The notes under the pieces: generated by a model | Told to the model about the DNA's origin: nothing | The model's database searches: none | What the model saw: the letters and a program-made list of their open reading frames with translations, nothing else | Shown here: piece after piece, positions 1 to 5,708 of the stretch | Numbering within the stretch: position 1 is the first letter of the stretch | How the letters are laid out: each line of letters opens with the position of its first letter | Translations under genes and position numbers: made by a program | Assembly (NCBI GenBank): GCA_045660125.1 | Contig: JAZRDG010000154.1 | Span: 1-5,708 of the forward strand | Direction of reading: 5' to 3' | Length of the DNA: 5,708 nucleotides | Source of the DNA: SVQP01 sp045660125 | GTDB lineage: Bacteria > Bacillota > Clostridia > Oscillospirales > CAG-272

Positions 1-111
1 GGTCTGAAGAAGGCTAACGTAACCCTGAACAGAAAGATGCTGTCTGAGATCGCAATCAGCGATCCCGCTGCATTCACCGCTCTGTGCGAGCAGGCTAAGG
101 CTGCTCTTTAA
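1..111 (+). CDS. rplT: 50S ribosomal protein L20, C-terminal end (partial)
   Basis: The first 36 codons read in frame 1 to a TAA at 109-111 and give the conserved tail of bacterial ribosomal protein L20: it opens GLKKANVTLNRKMLSEIA and ends FTALCEQAKAAL, closely resembling the ends of known L20 proteins. The start lies outside the window, so roughly the last third of the usual ~118-residue protein is seen. L20 binds 23S rRNA early in assembly of the large subunit; in many bacteria it also represses its own infC-rpmI-rplT operon through the upstream leader, which is not visible here. A strong hairpin begins nine bases after the stop, consistent with rplT being the last gene of that operon. Identification by residue pattern is very secure despite the short length. 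Confidence 0.95.
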   Translation, partial: GLKKANVTLNRKMLSEIAISDPAAFTALCEQAKAAL

Positions 112-119
112 TTGAATAT

Positions 120-155
120 CGGGGATGCCTACACGTGTACGTGCGGGCATCCCCG
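120..155 (+). terminator. Hairpin after rplT, probable operon terminator
   Basis: A perfect ten-base-pair stem (120-129 with 146-155, core GGGGATGCC/GGCATCCCC) is continued inward by a T-G wobble (130/145), an A-C mismatch (131/144) and a four-pair inner stem CACG/CGTG (132-135 with 140-143) with a TGTA loop. It starts nine bases beyond the rplT stop, where an intrinsic terminator is expected. The following tract, GTTGCGTTT, is only moderately T-rich, so termination may be incomplete or the hairpin may act mainly as a 3'-end stabiliser. The structure is seen directly; the role is inferred. Confidence 0.7.
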
Positions 156-161
156 GTTGCG

Positions 162-190
162 TTTAATGGCATAGGCAAAACCCTTATAAA
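162..190 (+). promoter_or_regulatory. Weak promoter-like pair upstream of the methyltransferase
   Basis: TATAAA at 185-190 is a good -10 candidate (five of six against TATAAT). Seventeen bases upstream TTTAAT at 162-167 matches the -35 consensus at only three positions, with no TG extension before the -10. Its position just after the rplT hairpin and before the next gene is where a promoter would be expected if hairpin 120-155 ends the upstream transcript. Transcription would start near 197, so the message would carry the two hairpins at 209-246 and 256-271 as its leader. This is a tentative call resting mainly on the -10 and context. Confidence 0.25.
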
Positions 191-208
191 ACAAGGGAAA
201 ACCGTGCC

Positions 209-246
209 AAAATGGGCTGTGTGCATCAAATGCGCCAGCCCCTTTT
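209..246 (+). terminator. Terminator-like hairpin in the leader of the methyltransferase gene
   Basis: GGGCTG (214-219) pairs with CAGCCC (236-241), and after a single bulged T at 220, GTGCAT (221-226) pairs with ATGCGC (230-235, one T-G wobble) around a CAA loop: twelve pairs in all. Flanking AAAA (209-212) and TTTT (243-246) can pair beyond one T-C mismatch, giving the A-tract/stem/T-tract look of an intrinsic terminator. The T-run is short (four) and separated from the stem by a C, so this may be a weak terminator, an attenuator or just a structured leader. An outer helix AGGGAAAA (194-201) with TTTTCCCT (243-250) could enclose the same hairpin. No known riboswitch or T-box signature was recognised. 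Confidence 0.45.
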
Positions 247-255
247 CCCTGAAAA

Positions 256-271
256 TGCCCCTTTTGGGGCA
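256..271 (+). other. Short GC-rich hairpin just upstream of the ribosome binding site
   Basis: TGCCCC (256-261) and GGGGCA (266-271) form a perfect six-pair stem with a TTTT loop, followed by CCCTTTT. It ends nine bases before the GGAGG of the next gene and so does not itself cover the ribosome binding site. The stem is too short, and its T-run too displaced by CCC, for a confident terminator; an attenuator or leader element is as likely. The nine bases GCCCCTTTT at 257-265 are a direct repeat of 238-246, so GGGGC at 266-270 could pair instead with GCCCC at 238-242, opening the preceding hairpin. Confidence 0.4.
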
Positions 272-280
272 CCCTTTTAC

Positions 281-285
281 GGAGG
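281..285 (+). promoter_or_regulatory. Ribosome binding site fixing the methyltransferase start
   Basis: GGAGG lies eight bases before the ATG at 294, a strong and well-placed Shine-Dalgarno sequence. The same frame stays open back to an ATG at 135, but that ATG lies inside the rplT terminator hairpin and has no such site, so 294 is chosen. Confidence 0.85.
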
Positions 286-293
286 ATTTTTGC

Positions 294-1148
294 ATGGATT
301 ACACCCCCATGATCATCACGTCCAGACAAAATGCGCAGGTCAGTCTTGCTTGCAAGCTGGGCGAAAAAAAGCACAGGCAGAGCGAGGGACTGTTCCGTTT
401 TGACGGCGTAAAGCTGTATTGCGAGGCGGTCAAGCGCGGCGTGGAGCTGGTCTTTATTTTGGTGGACGAGACGCAAAAAACGGCACTGGACGCCAAGGCG
501 CGCAGCCTGTACGGGCTGGGTCTTGACGCTGCAAATTGCCGCATTTTGTATCTTTCGCACGATCTTTTTGTCAAAATTTCGGACGAAAATGCGCCCGAGG
601 GCATCATTTGCGTGGCAAAATATATTGACAAAATTCATAAAATCGCTACAATAGATAGTAGTGATGAGGAGCTTGCGCGCATTCTGTCGCCGCTTGGCGG
701 CAGGGTATTGCTGTGCGAGTCCTTGCGCGACCCCGGCAACGTGGGCACGGTCATTCGTACCGCGTTTGCTTTCGGCATCGATTGGCTGATTCTCAGCGGT
801 GACTGCGCCGATCTGTATAATCCCAAGGTGCTGCGCGGTGCCATGGGCACGCTGTTCTCGCAGCGCATTCTGCGCGTGGACGATCTGGCTGCCGCTATCG
901 AAATGATGCGTGCGTCGGGCAGACGCGTATATGCTGCCGCGCTGGACGAAAGTGCGCGTCAGCTTGGCAGTTTTGCCTTCTCGAAGGCGGACAGTGCCGT
1001 GATCGGTAACGAGGGGCACGGGCTTTCCGAGGGCGTGCTGCGCGCTTGTGATGCAAGCGTGTATATCCCCATGGCGGGTGACGCCGAGTCGCTCAACGCC
1101 TCGGTTGCGGCTGCCGTACTGATGTGGGAGATGTGCCGCAACGATTAA
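294..1148 (+). CDS. SpoU/TrmH-family RNA 2'-O-ribose methyltransferase
   Basis: A 284-residue protein of the SPOUT (knotted) methyltransferase superfamily, which transfers a methyl group from S-adenosylmethionine to a ribose 2'-OH in rRNA or tRNA. An N-terminal substrate-binding part (about 1-110, with FRFDGVKLYCEAVKRG) precedes the catalytic domain (about 135-284). All three SpoU motifs are intact: motif 1 ESLRDPGNVGTVIRTA at 142-157, with N149 and R155; motif 2 VIGNEGHGLSE at 236-246, with E240; motif 3 IPMAGDAESLNAS at 258-270, with N268. Length fits the RlmB/TsnR-like group. The start at 294 follows GGAGG. The exact modified nucleotide cannot be told from sequence, so no gene symbol is given. 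It sits between rplT and dprA, as in many Clostridia, and the 41-base gap to dprA suggests co-transcription. An AT-rich pocket at about 605-665, encoding the inter-domain linker, contains a promoter-like sequence. Confidence 0.93.
   Translation: MDYTPMIITSRQNAQVSLACKLGEKKHRQSEGLFRFDGVKLYCEAVKRGVELVFILVDETQKTALDAKARSLYGLGLDAANCRILYLSHDLFVKISDENAPEGIICVAKYIDKIHKIATIDSSDEELARILSPLGGRVLLCESLRDPGNVGTVIRTAFAFGIDWLILSGDCADLYNPKVLRGAMGTLFSQRILRVDDLAAAIEMMRASGRRVYAAALDESARQLGSFAFSKADSAVIGNEGHGLSEGVLRACDASVYIPMAGDAESLNASVAAAVLMWEMCRND
625..652 (+). promoter_or_regulatory. Near-consensus sigma-A promoter inside the methyltransferase gene
   Basis: TTGACA at 625-630 is a perfect -35 hexamer and TACAAT at 647-652 matches the -10 consensus at five of six positions, including the key A2 and T6; the spacer is 16 bases. 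It lies in a strikingly AT-rich pocket of an otherwise GC-rich gene, in codons for the linker between substrate-binding and catalytic domains. Transcription would start near 659 and could give extra dprA-topA-trmFO message. No TG extension is present. The sequence match is direct; activity is inferred. Confidence 0.5.
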
Positions 1149-1174
1149 ACCGCACGAAAAACTGTTGACGTATG

Positions 1175-1181
1175 AAAGGAG
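1175..1181 (+). promoter_or_regulatory. Ribosome binding site deciding the dprA start
   Basis: AAAGGAG is eight bases upstream of the ATG at 1190. A second in-frame ATG at 1172 lies immediately before this site, overlapping the region where the ribosome would bind, and has no Shine-Dalgarno sequence of its own; 1190 is therefore the better start, shortening the protein by six residues. Confidence 0.8.
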
Positions 1182-1189
1182 CTGCTTGC

Positions 1190-2512
1190 ATGAAAGGAAA
1201 CGAGACCTTATTTTCGGTATGGCTGTCGCTTTGCACGGGTGTTGCCAATGCGGAATTTGCCCCGCTGATCGCGCAGTTCGGCTCTGCATACGCGCTGTTT
1301 CGCGCAGAGGAGAGCGAGATCGAAGCGCTGGATATCAGCGAGAGCCTGAAGGGCAAGCTGTGCGATAAGTCCTTGGACGAGGCTTACGGCATTGTAGATT
1401 ACTGCCGTGCACACGGCGTAGGCATTTTGTGCTATACCGATCCCGCATATCCGAGTACGCTGCGCGCCATCAAGGCGCCGCCCTGCGTGCTTTATTACAA
1501 GGGCAAGCTGCCCGATTTTGAAAAGCGCCTGTTTATCAGCATGGTAGGCACGCGCAGCATGAGTGAATACGGCAAGGACATGGCGTACAGAATCTCTTAT
1601 GAGCTTGCAAGCACGGGCGCTGTGATCGTCAGCGGTATGGCGCTGGGCATTGACGCGGCATGTGCCGTGGGTGCACTGGCTGCCAAGGGCTGCACGGTGG
1701 CGGTGCTTGGATGCGGCATTGACGTGCCGTATCCCCGTCAGCACGACCGATTGATGCACGCTATAGCCGAGCACGGACTTGTGCTGACCGAATTTCCGCC
1801 CTCCACGCCGCCCAGAGGCTACCATTTTCCGCTGCGCAACCGCATTATCAGCGGTCTTGGCGTGGGTACCTTGGTGGTGGAAGCCGATCTTGGCAGCGGT
1901 GCGTTGATCACCGCAAGAGAGGCGATCGTGCAGGGAAAGGACATTTATGCCGTTCCCGGCAACGTGGGCGATCCCAATACCTCGGGCACAAACGCGCTGA
2001 TCCGCGACGGTGCCGCCGTGGCGCTGGGCGCACGCGACGTTTTACAAAATTATGCGTTTCTGTACCGCGACAGCGTGGATAGCGCACGCCTGATGCGCGC
2101 ACAGGAGCGTTCCGATCCCGACCCTGCCGCTTTTGCGCGCTACGGCGTCGGTGTTCCCGCAGCATCCGCACCTGCCAAGAGCGTGCGCGAGGTGCGCGAG
2201 GAGCAAAGCACCCCACAAAAGAGATCTGCCCCCAAGGCAAGCAAGCCTGAGCAGATCGAGCAACCCCGGGTACAGGCTGCCCCCGCGCAGCCCGCACCGC
2301 AGCCGCACAGCGACAACTCTGCCGAGGTGCTGGCGCAGTTTTCACAAAAGCAGCGCGATATGTTCGCGCAGATCCCGCTGGATAAGGCGATCAGTGCCGA
2401 TTGGCTGGTACGCTGCGGTTATGCCGCACACGAGGTCATGATGGCGCTGACCATGTTTGAGATCAAGGGACTGATCTCCTCGCTGCCCGGCGGACTTTAC
2501 ACTCGAAAATAA
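1190..2512 (+). CDS. dprA: DNA-processing protein DprA (Smf)
   Basis: A 440-residue DprA/Smf protein, a cytoplasmic single-stranded-DNA binder that loads RecA onto incoming DNA in transformable bacteria and is also widespread where competence is unknown. The N-terminal helical domain (about 1-105) ends with the typical YPSTLRAIKAPPCVLYYKG stretch. The Rossmann-like core (about 110-285) shows GTRSMSEYG at 120-128, SGMALGID at 148-155, LGCGIDVPYPRQH at 173-185, FPLRNRIISGL at 213-223 and GALITAREA to YAVPGNV at 237-259. A Pro/Ala/Gln/Lys-rich, probably disordered linker (about 303-378) leads to a winged-helix domain at about 379-440. This is longer than compact DprA proteins near 300 residues but matches the three-domain form. 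It follows the methyltransferase by 41 bases and precedes topA by 31, with no terminator seen in either gap, so it is probably in one operon. Confidence 0.96.
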   Translation: MKGNETLFSVWLSLCTGVANAEFAPLIAQFGSAYALFRAEESEIEALDISESLKGKLCDKSLDEAYGIVDYCRAHGVGILCYTDPAYPSTLRAIKAPPCVLYYKGKLPDFEKRLFISMVGTRSMSEYGKDMAYRISYELASTGAVIVSGMALGIDAACAVGALAAKGCTVAVLGCGIDVPYPRQHDRLMHAIAEHGLVLTEFPPSTPPRGYHFPLRNRIISGLGVGTLVVEADLGSGALITAREAIVQGKDIYAVPGNVGDPNTSGTNALIRDGAAVALGARDVLQNYAFLYRDSVDSARLMRAQERSDPDPAAFARYGVGVPAASAPAKSVREVREEQSTPQKRSAPKASKPEQIEQPRVQAAPAQPAPQPHSDNSAEVLAQFSQKQRDMFAQIPLDKAISADWLVRCGYAAHEVMMALTMFEIKGLISSLPGGLYTRK

Positions 2513-2543
2513 TACCTTACCTGAAAGGACAAGAAATATAACT

Positions 2544-4838
2544 ATGGCAAATCTGGTAATTGTGGAGTCACCCTCCAAAGCAACAACCATTAAGGGCTAT
2601 CTTGGCTCTAACTATAAGGTCATCGCCTCCAAGGGTCACGTGCGTGACCTGCCCAAGAGCACGCTGGCGGTGGATATTGAGAACGGCTTTGACGCGCATT
2701 ACATCAACGTACGCGGCAAGGGAGATCTGATCAAGGAGATCCGCAAGGAGGCAAAGCACGCCACCAAGGTATTCCTTGCAACCGACCCTGACCGCGAGGG
2801 CGAGGCAATTTCCTGGCATCTGGCGGCAGTTCTGGGCATTCCCGTGGAAAAGACCCAGCGCGTGACCTTCAATGAGATCACCAAGACCGCGGTCAAGGCA
2901 GCGATCAAGCAGCCCAGACAAATCGACATGGATCTGGTAGACTCGCAAAGAGCACGCCGTATCGTGGACAGAATCGTGGGATATAAGATCAGCCCCCTGC
3001 TTTGGAAGAACGTCAAGCCCGGACTTTCCGCAGGTCGCGTGCAGAGCGTTGCAACCAAGATGATCGTGGAGAGAGAAAACGAGATCCGCGCATTCGTGCC
3101 CGAGGAATACTGGACCATTGCAGCACAGCTGCACACCGAGGACGGCGCGCACGTGCTGGCACGCTTCTGGGGTGACCAGAACGGCAAGGTCAAGCTGACC
3201 TGCCGCGAGCAGGCTGAGGCAGTTGTCAACGCCGTGCAGGGCAAGCCCTTTGTCGTAGCAGAGGTCAAGCGCGCAACCAGACATAAGTCTCCCGCGCCTC
3301 CCTTTACCACCTCCACCATGCAGCAGGAGGCTTCCCGTAAGCTGGGCTTCCAGTCGCAGCGCATCATGCGCGTGGCGCAGGAGCTTTACGAGGGTATTAA
3401 CGTCGGCTCCGAGAACGGCGGCGTACAGGGTCTGATCACCTACATGCGTACCGACTCGCTGCGTATTTCGGACGAGGCACAGGCAGCAGCACTTGCATTT
3501 ATTACGGGCAAGTACGGCGAGCAGTATTGCCCCGCAAGCCCCAGAACCTATAAGGCAAAGGCAGGCGCACAGGATGCACACGAGGCGATCCGTCCCACCA
3601 AGACCGACCTTGAGCCCGCAAAGATCCGCAAGTACCTGACCACCGATCAGTACCGTCTTTACAAGCTGATCTGGGAAAGATTCGTGGCAAGCCAGATGCA
3701 GTCCGCAGAGCTGGCAACCCTGAGCGTGGACTTTAACGCAGAGGGCTATTTGTTCCGCACGGGCGGCTATACCGTCACTTTCCCCGGTTACATGGTGCTG
3801 TACGAGGAATCGACAGACGATAAGGCTGACGAGAACGACCCCGACCAGATGAACGATATCCGCCTGCCCGACATGAAGAAGGGTCAGGAGTGGCAGCCCG
3901 GCTCGATCGATCCCGCAAGACATTTCACCGAGCCCCCTGCAAGATACACCGAGGCAACGCTGATCAAGAACCTTGAGGAAAAGGGCATCGGCAGACCCTC
4001 TACCTATACCACCATCATCACCAATATTTCCAAGAACTACGTTTCCCGTGACGGCAAGTCGCTCTATCCCACCGCGTACGGTGAGGTGACCACCAAGCTC
4101 ATGGAGGAAAACTTCCAAAGCGTTGTGGACTACCGCTTTACCGCACGCATGGAGAACGATCTTGACTCGATCGAAAAGGGCAGCGTGGTCATGAACGACG
4201 TGCTTGAGAAGTTCTGGCGCGACTTTGCAGGTCAGCTGGAGAGCGCAGAGCAGGCACTTGCAACTGCCAGCTACGAGCTTCCCGTGGAAAAGACCGATAT
4301 GATCTGCGACAAGTGCGGCGCGACCATGATCGTCAAGAACGGTCGCTTTGGCAAGTTTGCCGCTTGTCCCAACTACCCCACCTGTAAGAATACCAAGCCT
4401 CTGAACGCTCCCAAGGCTGAAGAGGAGGGCGAAGCACAGACCGAGAAAAAGGTTGTTGTGGCTGATTTCAAGTGCGAAAAGTGCGGCGGGGATATGGTAC
4501 TGCGTACAGGCAGATACGGCAGCTTCTACGCTTGCGCTAACTATCCCACCTGTGCCTTTACCAAGCCCAGAACCAAGGATATCGGCGTACCTTGCCCCAA
4601 GTGTGCAAGCAAGGTGGTTATGAAGTACGGCAAGAACAAGACCGTGTTCTACAGCTGTGAAAAGTATCCCGAGTGCGATTTCTCCTCCTGGGATATGCCC
4701 GTAGGCGAAAAGTGCCCCGATTGCGGCGGTATGCTGTTCCGCAAGAAGGGTAAGGCACTCATCGTGTGCCACGATAAGGCGTGCGGCTATCAAAGACAGG
4801 CAACCGAAACCGAAATGACGGGTGAGGGTGAAGCATAA
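2544..4838 (+). CDS. topA: DNA topoisomerase I (type IA)
   Basis: A 764-residue type IA topoisomerase, which relaxes negative supercoils by cutting one strand through a 5'-phosphotyrosine link. The N-terminal Toprim domain shows VIVESPSKA with catalytic E8 and the acidic TDPDREGE with D81, D83 and E85 for magnesium. The catalytic tyrosine is Y300 in GLITYMRTDS, with R302 two residues on; DAHEAIRPT at 344-352 holds the conserved H346, at the same 46-residue distance from the tyrosine as in E. coli TopA (Y319/H365). The C-terminus carries four cysteine zinc ribbons: C588/591/608/614, C644/647/664/670, C684/687/705/711 and a more divergent C724/727/742/747. The start encodes MANLVIVESPS, typical of the family; the nearest Shine-Dalgarno-like AAAGGA (2524-2529) is 14 bases away, which is long. 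Codon use is more biased (AAG, GCA, ACC, AGA) than in the flanking genes, suggesting high expression. Confidence 0.98.
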   Translation: MANLVIVESPSKATTIKGYLGSNYKVIASKGHVRDLPKSTLAVDIENGFDAHYINVRGKGDLIKEIRKEAKHATKVFLATDPDREGEAISWHLAAVLGIPVEKTQRVTFNEITKTAVKAAIKQPRQIDMDLVDSQRARRIVDRIVGYKISPLLWKNVKPGLSAGRVQSVATKMIVERENEIRAFVPEEYWTIAAQLHTEDGAHVLARFWGDQNGKVKLTCREQAEAVVNAVQGKPFVVAEVKRATRHKSPAPPFTTSTMQQEASRKLGFQSQRIMRVAQELYEGINVGSENGGVQGLITYMRTDSLRISDEAQAAALAFITGKYGEQYCPASPRTYKAKAGAQDAHEAIRPTKTDLEPAKIRKYLTTDQYRLYKLIWERFVASQMQSAELATLSVDFNAEGYLFRTGGYTVTFPGYMVLYEESTDDKADENDPDQMNDIRLPDMKKGQEWQPGSIDPARHFTEPPARYTEATLIKNLEEKGIGRPSTYTTIITNISKNYVSRDGKSLYPTAYGEVTTKLMEENFQSVVDYRFTARMENDLDSIEKGSVVMNDVLEKFWRDFAGQLESAEQALATASYELPVEKTDMICDKCGATMIVKNGRFGKFAACPNYPTCKNTKPLNAPKAEEEGEAQTEKKVVVADFKCEKCGGDMVLRTGRYGSFYACANYPTCAFTKPRTKDIGVPCPKCASKVVMKYGKNKTVFYSCEKYPECDFSSWDMPVGEKCPDCGGMLFRKKGKALIVCHDKACGYQRQATETEMTGEGEA
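4824..4828 (+). promoter_or_regulatory. Ribosome binding site of trmFO inside the end of topA
   Basis: GAGGG lies within the last codons of topA, nine bases before the ATG at 4838. With the one-base stop/start overlap TAATG it indicates translational coupling of trmFO to topA. Confidence 0.7.
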
Positions 4839-5708
4839 TGGCTGAGTATATTTCGATTCTCGGCGCGGGACTTGCAGGCTGTGAGGCTGCCTATGCGGCA
4901 GCCGAGCGCGGCGTGAAGGTCAAGCTTTACGAGATGAAGCCGCAAAAATACACGCCCGCGCACCACGCGCCCACCTTTGGCGAGCTGGTTTGCTCCAACT
5001 CGCTGCGCTCGGACGCGATCTCCAACGCCATCGGTCTGCTCAAAGCAGAAATGCGTGCCATGGGTTCGCTGATCATGCAGGCAGCGGACGCAACGCGCGT
5101 GCCCGCAGGCTCGGCGCTTGCGGTGGACAGAGTGCTGTTTTCCGAGTATATTACCGAGCGAGTGCGCAATCACCCCAATATTGAGGTGATCGAGTGCGAA
5201 TGTGACCGCCTGCCCGACGATGGCATTACGGTCATTGCAACGGGACCCTTGACCAGCGAGCCGATGGCGGAGTACATCCGCGACGGACTTGGCTGTGCGG
5301 GTCTGCACTTCTTTGACGCTGCCGCGCCCATTGTGGATGCGGACAGCATCAATATGGATATCGCGTTTTTTGCATCGCGCTACGATAAGGGCGATGCCGA
5401 CTATATCAACTGCCCCATGAACAAGGAGCAGTACGACGCCTTCTACGAGGCGCTGATCTCTGCAGAGGAGGCAGCCTTGAAGGAATTTGACCGCGAGCAG
5501 CAAAAGGATCTGACCGTTTTCGAGGGCTGCATGCCCGTGGAGGTCATGGCGCGCCGCGGCTACGAAACGCTGCGCTACGGTCCTTTGAAGCCCGTTGGCT
5601 TGATCGATCCGCGCGTGGGTAAGGAATATTACGCGGTCGTGCAGCTGCGCAAGGAGAATGCAGAGGGCACGATGTACAATCTCGTGGGCTTCCAGACCCA
5701 CTTGACCT
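4838..5708 (+). CDS. trmFO: tRNA (uracil-54-C5)-methyltransferase TrmFO (partial, 3' end outside window)
   Basis: The frame is open from the ATG at 4838 to the window edge, giving 290 residues of a family usually about 435 long. TrmFO (formerly Gid) uses 5,10-methylenetetrahydrofolate and reduced FAD to make 5-methyluridine at position 54 in the T-loop of tRNAs. The start shows the FAD-binding ILGAGLAGCEAAYAAAERG (GxGxxG at 9-14), then YEMKP and the family signature ELVCSNSLRSD with C52, and ATGPLTSEPM, FFDAAAPIVD, SRYDKGDADYINCPM, FEGCMPVEVMARRGYET with C231, GPLKPVGL and VGFQTHLT. C52 and C231 correspond to the two functional cysteines (C53 and C226) described in the B. subtilis enzyme. No frameshift or stop interrupts it. 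The ATG overlaps the topA stop by one base, so the two are co-transcribed and probably translationally coupled, an order common in Bacillota. Confidence 0.97.
   Translation, partial: MAEYISILGAGLAGCEAAYAAAERGVKVKLYEMKPQKYTPAHHAPTFGELVCSNSLRSDAISNAIGLLKAEMRAMGSLIMQAADATRVPAGSALAVDRVLFSEYITERVRNHPNIEVIECECDRLPDDGITVIATGPLTSEPMAEYIRDGLGCAGLHFFDAAAPIVDADSINMDIAFFASRYDKGDADYINCPMNKEQYDAFYEALISAEEAALKEFDREQQKDLTVFEGCMPVEVMARRGYETLRYGPLKPVGLIDPRVGKEYYAVVQLRKENAEGTMYNLVGFQTHLT

Noticed and set aside
135..293. N-terminal extension of the methyltransferase from the ATG at 135
   Set aside because: That ATG lies inside the rplT terminator hairpin with no ribosome binding site; the extension resembles no part of the family, while 294 has GGAGG at ideal distance.
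1165..1170. TTGACG resembling a -35 element upstream of dprA
   Set aside because: No acceptable -10 hexamer is found 15-19 bases downstream; the sequence there is the dprA ribosome binding site and start codon.
1172..1189. Alternative dprA start at ATG 1172
   Set aside because: It has no Shine-Dalgarno sequence upstream and directly abuts the AAAGGAG that serves the ATG at 1190.
129..1289. A 386-codon minus-strand frame across the methyltransferase, and similar ones at 1208-1825 and 4790-5701
   Set aside because: All are in register with real + strand genes carrying full family motifs, so they are codon-bias shadows; none has a convincing product.
2568..4793. A 741-codon open reading frame on the minus strand across topA
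   Set aside because: It is exactly in codon register with topA, explained by absence of TTA/CTA/TCA, and its translation shows no recognisable domain; topA on the + strand has all catalytic residues.
1..5708. Search for tRNA/rRNA genes, CRISPR repeats, insertion sequences, attachment sites or a novel defence-type system
   Set aside because: Nearly the whole window is accounted for by five conserved housekeeping genes in a familiar order; no repeats, terminal inverted repeats, tRNA-like folds or unknown proteins were seen.

Overview
The window is an ordinary housekeeping stretch of a bacterial chromosome. It most likely comes from a Bacillota organism of class Clostridia with moderately high GC; this placement is an inference from gene order and protein style, and I cannot name a genus. 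All genes are on the + strand and packed closely: the tail of rplT (ribosomal protein L20), a SpoU/TrmH-type RNA 2'-O-methyltransferase, dprA, topA and the first two thirds of trmFO. The order dprA-topA-trmFO is a well-known arrangement in Bacillota, and an rRNA/tRNA methylase gene just after infC-rpmI-rplT is common in Clostridia.

Layout: 1-111 is the end of rplT. 112-293 is the only sizeable non-coding gap (182 bases). It holds three successive RNA hairpins (120-155, 209-246, 256-271), a weak promoter-like pair between the first two, and a GGAGG ribosome binding site. 294-1148 is the methyltransferase, which carries a near-consensus housekeeping promoter inside its coding sequence (625-652). 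After a 41-base gap comes dprA (1190-2512), after a further 31 bases topA (2544-4838), and trmFO starts at 4838 by a one-base stop/start overlap (TAATG) and runs off the window's right edge.

Functionally this is an information-processing cluster. It covers ribosome assembly (L20), RNA 2'-O-methylation (SpoU family), single-stranded DNA handling and RecA loading (DprA), relaxation of negative supercoils (TopA), and folate/FAD-dependent tRNA T-loop m5U54 formation (TrmFO). The close spacing and lack of any clear terminator after 294 suggest one transcript for the methyltransferase, dprA, topA and trmFO, possibly boosted by the internal promoter.

I found no mobile element, CRISPR array, tRNA, rRNA or previously undescribed protein system. 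The points most worth a second look are the structured leader between rplT and the methyltransferase, the internal promoter, and the near-total avoidance of TTA, CTA and TCA codons, which creates very long but spurious antisense reading frames.
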